From NCBI GenBank assembly GCA_023426855.1, contig JAEZBU010000046.1, forward strand, positions 1 through 8,842: a stretch of 8,842 nucleotides of DNA, written 5' to 3'. Both the position numbers and the translations under genes were made by a program. The stretch comes from Pseudomonadota bacterium (lineage in GTDB: Bacteria > Pseudomonadota > Alphaproteobacteria > Rhizobiales > Hyphomicrobiaceae). The notes beneath the pieces are model-generated. The model searched no databases. It worked only from the letters and a program-made list of their open reading frames with translations, and was not told where the DNA came from. This document shows positions 6,679 to 8,842 of this stretch, one piece after another; the first letter of the stretch is position 1; every line of letters starts with the position of its first letter.

Positions 6679-6894
6679 GTGTACCGCATGTTGCTGTTTA
6701 TTGCGCTGATCTCCGGCGGTCTGGCGGGTTCTGCCCCCTCTGCCGCCGAGATGATGGTTGCGCAATCGAGCGGGTGTGCGGAAAGCTGCCGTGCGCAATA
6801 CAACCAATGCCGGATCTCGACCAAAGGGTCGCCGTCGTGCGACGCGCAGTTCGCAGCCTGCATGCGGCGCTGCATTCCCAGCCGCGCCAGATAA
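6679..6894 (+). CDS. Small secreted cysteine-rich protein (six Cys, mirror-symmetric spacing)
   Basis: A protein of 71 aa from the GTG at 6679, or 81 aa from the ATG at 6649. The N-terminus is a classical signal peptide: a short YR start, hydrophobic core LLFIALISGGLAG, and a likely cleavage after SAPSAA (about residue 23). The mature part of about 48 aa has six cysteines (33, 37, 44, 54, 61, 65) spaced C-X3-C-X6-C-X9-C-X6-C-X3-C, a pattern that reads the same both ways. This would suit an antiparallel helical hairpin with three stacked disulfides (33-65, 37-61, 44-54), recalling twin CX3C/CX9C folds. The expected location is the periplasm or outside the cell. I recall similar small hypothetical proteins in Bradyrhizobiaceae but know no function. 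It is convergent with the cytochrome c gene (48-bp gap) and downstream of gshA by 207 bp, so probably separately transcribed. Confidence 0.72.
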   Translation: MYRMLLFIALISGGLAGSAPSAAEMMVAQSSGCAESCRAQYNQCRISTKGSPSCDAQFAACMRRCIPSRAR

Positions 6895-6942
6895 TGGACT
6901 GACGCGGCTTTTAATTCACCCAGCCTCGCGGGATCAGGTTCG

Positions 6943-7323
6943 CTACTTGGAGAAGGTCTTCAGGTAAGCAATGAGATCGCGCCTGTCGGCAGGATCACGC
7001 AGGCCGGCAAACGCCATCTTGTTCTTGGGCATGAAGGCGGCCGGTGCTTCCAGATATTTGAACAGGTTGTCTTCAGTCCAGGTCAGGCCCTTCTGGCCCG
7101 CTTCCTTGTTGGCTGAGGAATAGTTGAACCCGTCGACTGCACCTGCCGGCCTGCCGACGATATTGTTGAGGACCGGACCGACTGTATTCTTCGCGGTGTC
7201 ACCAACCTGATGACAGGCGCGGCATCTCTTGAAGACCTGCTCGCCGTTTGCGGCATCCTGTGCGGAGGCCGGCGCAGGGACAAGAAACAACAAAGCTGCT
7301 GCTGCGAGATACGTCCGATGCAT
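6943..7323 (-). CDS. Periplasmic class I cytochrome c (c2/c550 type)
   Basis: A 126-aa precursor from the ATG at 7323. The signal peptide is MHRTYLAAAALLFLVPAPAS, with probable cleavage at ASA-Q (about residue 21). The mature electron carrier of about 105 aa has the haem-binding CRACH motif (Cys34, Cys37, His38 as proximal ligand). TVGPVLNNIVGRPAG (47-61) and the distal segment FMPKNKMAFAGL (97-108) follow, with Met103 as the expected sixth ligand. This is the layout of soluble cytochrome c2/c550, including the C-terminal helix RRDLIAYLKTFSK. A longer reading from ATG 7359 adds 12 charged residues and has no ribosome-binding site, whereas the ATG at 7323 has GAGGGG about 11 bases upstream, so I use the shorter form. 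It likely shuttles electrons between a periplasmic donor or the bc1 complex and an oxidase or reaction centre. It is divergent from the GlcD-type gene. Confidence 0.92.
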   Translation of the reverse strand: MHRTYLAAAALLFLVPAPASAQDAANGEQVFKRCRACHQVGDTAKNTVGPVLNNIVGRPAGAVDGFNYSSANKEAGQKGLTWTEDNLFKYLEAPAAFMPKNKMAFAGLRDPADRRDLIAYLKTFSK

Positions 7324-7643
7324 TGATGATACTTCCCCTCGTCTCACCGTGGTCTTCATATCTCAAAAAGCCTAGCACCGCACGCGCGCCGTAGACGGTC
7401 GTGTGACACTGCGGCGCGGACCGAACCTGTAACTTAGGCGATGAGTTTGACAGAGCCGCGGCTGACTGTGCCCGAATGCGTGCGCCCTGTTGCTGCAGTC
7501 CTGGTTGCGTGCGAAATAGACGGCAGGGATGGCGATTGTGTTGCGCGCCCAAGCCCGCGCCCCGCGACGCGTGACGATCGTGGATCACAGTTCAGCTAAC
7601 CAGCAGGCCGGATGCGGACCATGGCCTGCCTCAGAGGTTCGAG
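7324..7643. other. 320-bp divergent intergenic region between cytochrome c and glcD
   Basis: No convincing gene or RNA is visible here. It must hold the promoters for both flanking genes, but I could not place a confident -35/-10 pair. A TTGACA at 7447-7452 has no matching -10 at normal spacing. An imperfect dyad at 7450-7469 (ACAG-AGCCGCGGCT-GA-CTGT), with a perfect 10-bp core at 7454-7463, and a GTGA-N10-TCAC pair near 7571-7588 are possible but unproven regulator sites. Confidence 0.4.
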
Positions 7644-8842
7644 ATGTCGTCAATTCTGCTGCCGGAACCCGATGCCGAGGTGGTCGGCCGCCGCGCCGCG
7701 ATTGTAGCCGATCTCAAGGCGCTGGTCGGTAGTGGTGCCGTCGTTTCCGACGAGGACGGCCGTCGCGCATTCGAAACGGACGGACTGACAGCTTATCGCC
7801 GCATGCCGCTGGCGGTGGTTTTGCCTCAGACAACTGAAGAAGTTTCGCGGGTGCTGCGCTATTGCCATGCGCAGGGCATCAAGGTGGTTGCGCGCGGGGC
7901 CGGCACATCGCTGTGCGGTGGTGCGCTGCCTGCCGAGGATGCCGTCGTCGTCGGCGTGTCGAAGATGAACCGCGTGCTGTCGGTCGATTACAACAGCCGC
8001 ACCGCGGTCGTGCAGACCGGCATCACCAATCTGGCGATTTCCGGCGCGGTCGGGCCGGACGGTTTCTTCTACGCGCCCGATCCGTCGAGCCAGCTCGCCT
8101 GCACTCTGGCCGGTAATCTCGGCATGAACTCGGGCGGCGCGCACTGTCTCAAATACGGCGTCACCACCAACAACGTGCTCGGTATGAAGATGGTACTGAT
8201 CGATGGCGAGATTATCGACATCGGTGGCGCGCATCTCGATGCGCCGGGCTATGACCTGATGGCGCTGATCATCGGTTCCGAAGGCCAGTTCGGCATCATC
8301 ACCGAAGCGACCGTGCGCATCCTGCGCTCGGCGGAGCATGCGCGTCCGATGCTGCTCGGTTTCGACTCGCCTGAAGTGGCGGGCGAATGCGTTTCGGCGA
8401 TTATTGCGTCCGGCATCATTCCGGTTGCCATCGAGTACATGGACAAGCCCGCAATCATCGTGTGTGAGGAGTTCGCCAAGGCTGGCTATCCGCTCGATGT
8501 CGAAGCGCTGCTGATCGTCGAGGTCGAGGGCTCGGAGCAGGAGATTCAGGATCTGCTCGCTCGGCTGGTCGAGATCGTGAAGCCGTTCAAGCCGAAGTCG
8601 ATCAAGGTTAGCTCGAGCAATGCGGAAAGCGCGCGCATCTGGAAGGGTCGCAAGTCAGCGTTCGGCGCCATCGGCCGTATCTCCGAATACTACTGCATGG
8701 ACGGCACCATTCCGCTGAAGCAGTTGCCGCTTGTGCTGACGCGCATTTCCGAAATCTGCGGCGGTCATGGCTTGCGCGTCGCCAATATCTTCCACGCCGG
8801 CGACGGCAACCTGCACCCGCTGATCCTCTACAATGCCAATGA
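7644..8842 (+). CDS. glcD: FAD-linked glycolate/D-lactate oxidase subunit GlcD (3' end outside window)
   Basis: The open frame runs 399 codons to the window edge without a stop; family members are about 480-500 aa, so roughly 100 residues are missing. This is a PCMH-type FAD flavoenzyme that oxidises glycolate (or D-lactate) to the 2-oxo acid. The FAD-binding half covers about 55-230: PLAVVLPQTTEEVSRVLRYC (55-74), RGAGTSLCGGA (84-94), DPSSQLACTLAGNLGMNSGG (146-165), KYGVTTNNVLG (170-180) and the GSEGQFGIITEATV stretch (211-224). The FAD-oxidase C-terminal domain shows HAGDGNLHP (384-392), which carries the conserved His and Asp of the active site. There is no signal peptide, so it is cytoplasmic or membrane-associated. 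The ATG at 7644 has AGAGG six bases upstream. Finding glcE and glcF immediately downstream would confirm GlcD; otherwise a stand-alone D-lactate dehydrogenase or D-2-hydroxyglutarate-type enzyme is possible. Confidence 0.9.
   Translation, partial: MSSILLPEPDAEVVGRRAAIVADLKALVGSGAVVSDEDGRRAFETDGLTAYRRMPLAVVLPQTTEEVSRVLRYCHAQGIKVVARGAGTSLCGGALPAEDAVVVGVSKMNRVLSVDYNSRTAVVQTGITNLAISGAVGPDGFFYAPDPSSQLACTLAGNLGMNSGGAHCLKYGVTTNNVLGMKMVLIDGEIIDIGGAHLDAPGYDLMALIIGSEGQFGIITEATVRILRSAEHARPMLLGFDSPEVAGECVSAIIASGIIPVAIEYMDKPAIIVCEEFAKAGYPLDVEALLIVEVEGSEQEIQDLLARLVEIVKPFKPKSIKVSSSNAESARIWKGRKSAFGAIGRISEYYCMDGTIPLKQLPLVLTRISEICGGHGLRVANIFHAGDGNLHPLILYNAN

Noticed and set aside
6895..6942. A bidirectional terminator between the cysteine-rich gene and the cytochrome c gene
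   Set aside because: I searched the 48-bp convergent gap for a stem-loop and found no arms long enough to support one.
7447..7475. TTGACA as a -35 box for the GlcD-type gene
   Set aside because: No acceptable -10 hexamer lies 16-18 bp downstream, and the position is nearly 200 bp from the start codon.
7650..8339. A 229-codon open frame on the minus strand
   Set aside because: It is antisense to the GlcD-type gene, whose own frame has full family motifs and runs to the window edge. Shadow frame of GC-rich coding sequence.

Overview
The window reads as a chromosomal housekeeping stretch from an alphaproteobacterium, most likely Bradyrhizobiaceae/Nitrobacteraceae (Rhodopseudomonas, Bradyrhizobium, Afipia or Nitrobacter type). 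The reasons are the moderately high GC with strong G/C at third codon positions, the alphaproteobacterial DUF4170 protein, the plant-type glutamate-cysteine ligase, and the neighbourhood ubiA / rsmE / gshA. This placement rests on recalled family resemblance, not on a search.

Left part (1-3886): a protein-tyrosine-phosphatase-like gene on the plus strand, probably entering from outside the window, runs convergently into a minus-strand block. Read in its own direction that block is ubiA (ubiquinone prenyltransferase), a DUF4170 gene and an MsbA-type ABC exporter. The theme is the cell envelope and membrane lipids: quinone prenylation, lipid export, and a phosphatase whose nearest characterised analogue may be Caulobacter CtpA, which affects lipid A.

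Middle (3887-4183): the divergent ubiA/rsmE intergenic region carries two tandem long hairpins. They differ in sequence but share the same design: CTAGTGT...ACACTAG ends, a 10-bp outer arm, a 3-4 nt one-sided bulge, a 14-15 bp inner stem and a 24-25 nt loop. They lie upstream of both genes, so they cannot be ordinary 3' terminators of either. This is the most unusual non-coding structure in the window.

Right part (4184-8842): rsmE (16S rRNA U1498 methyltransferase) is followed in the same direction by gshA (first step of glutathione synthesis). Next comes a small secreted protein with six cysteines in mirror-symmetric spacing. A class I cytochrome c lies on the minus strand, convergent with the small gene. 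Across a 320-bp divergent gap from the cytochrome lies a GlcD-type FAD-linked glycolate/lactate oxidase subunit that runs off the right end.

I see no rRNA, tRNA, CRISPR, insertion sequence or phage gene. Three start codons are chosen on ribosome-binding-site grounds: GTG for msbA, GTG for the small cysteine-rich gene, and an internal ATG for the cytochrome. I found no multi-gene novel system. The items most worth a second look are the twin hairpins, the cysteine-rich secreted protein and the phosphatase beside msbA.
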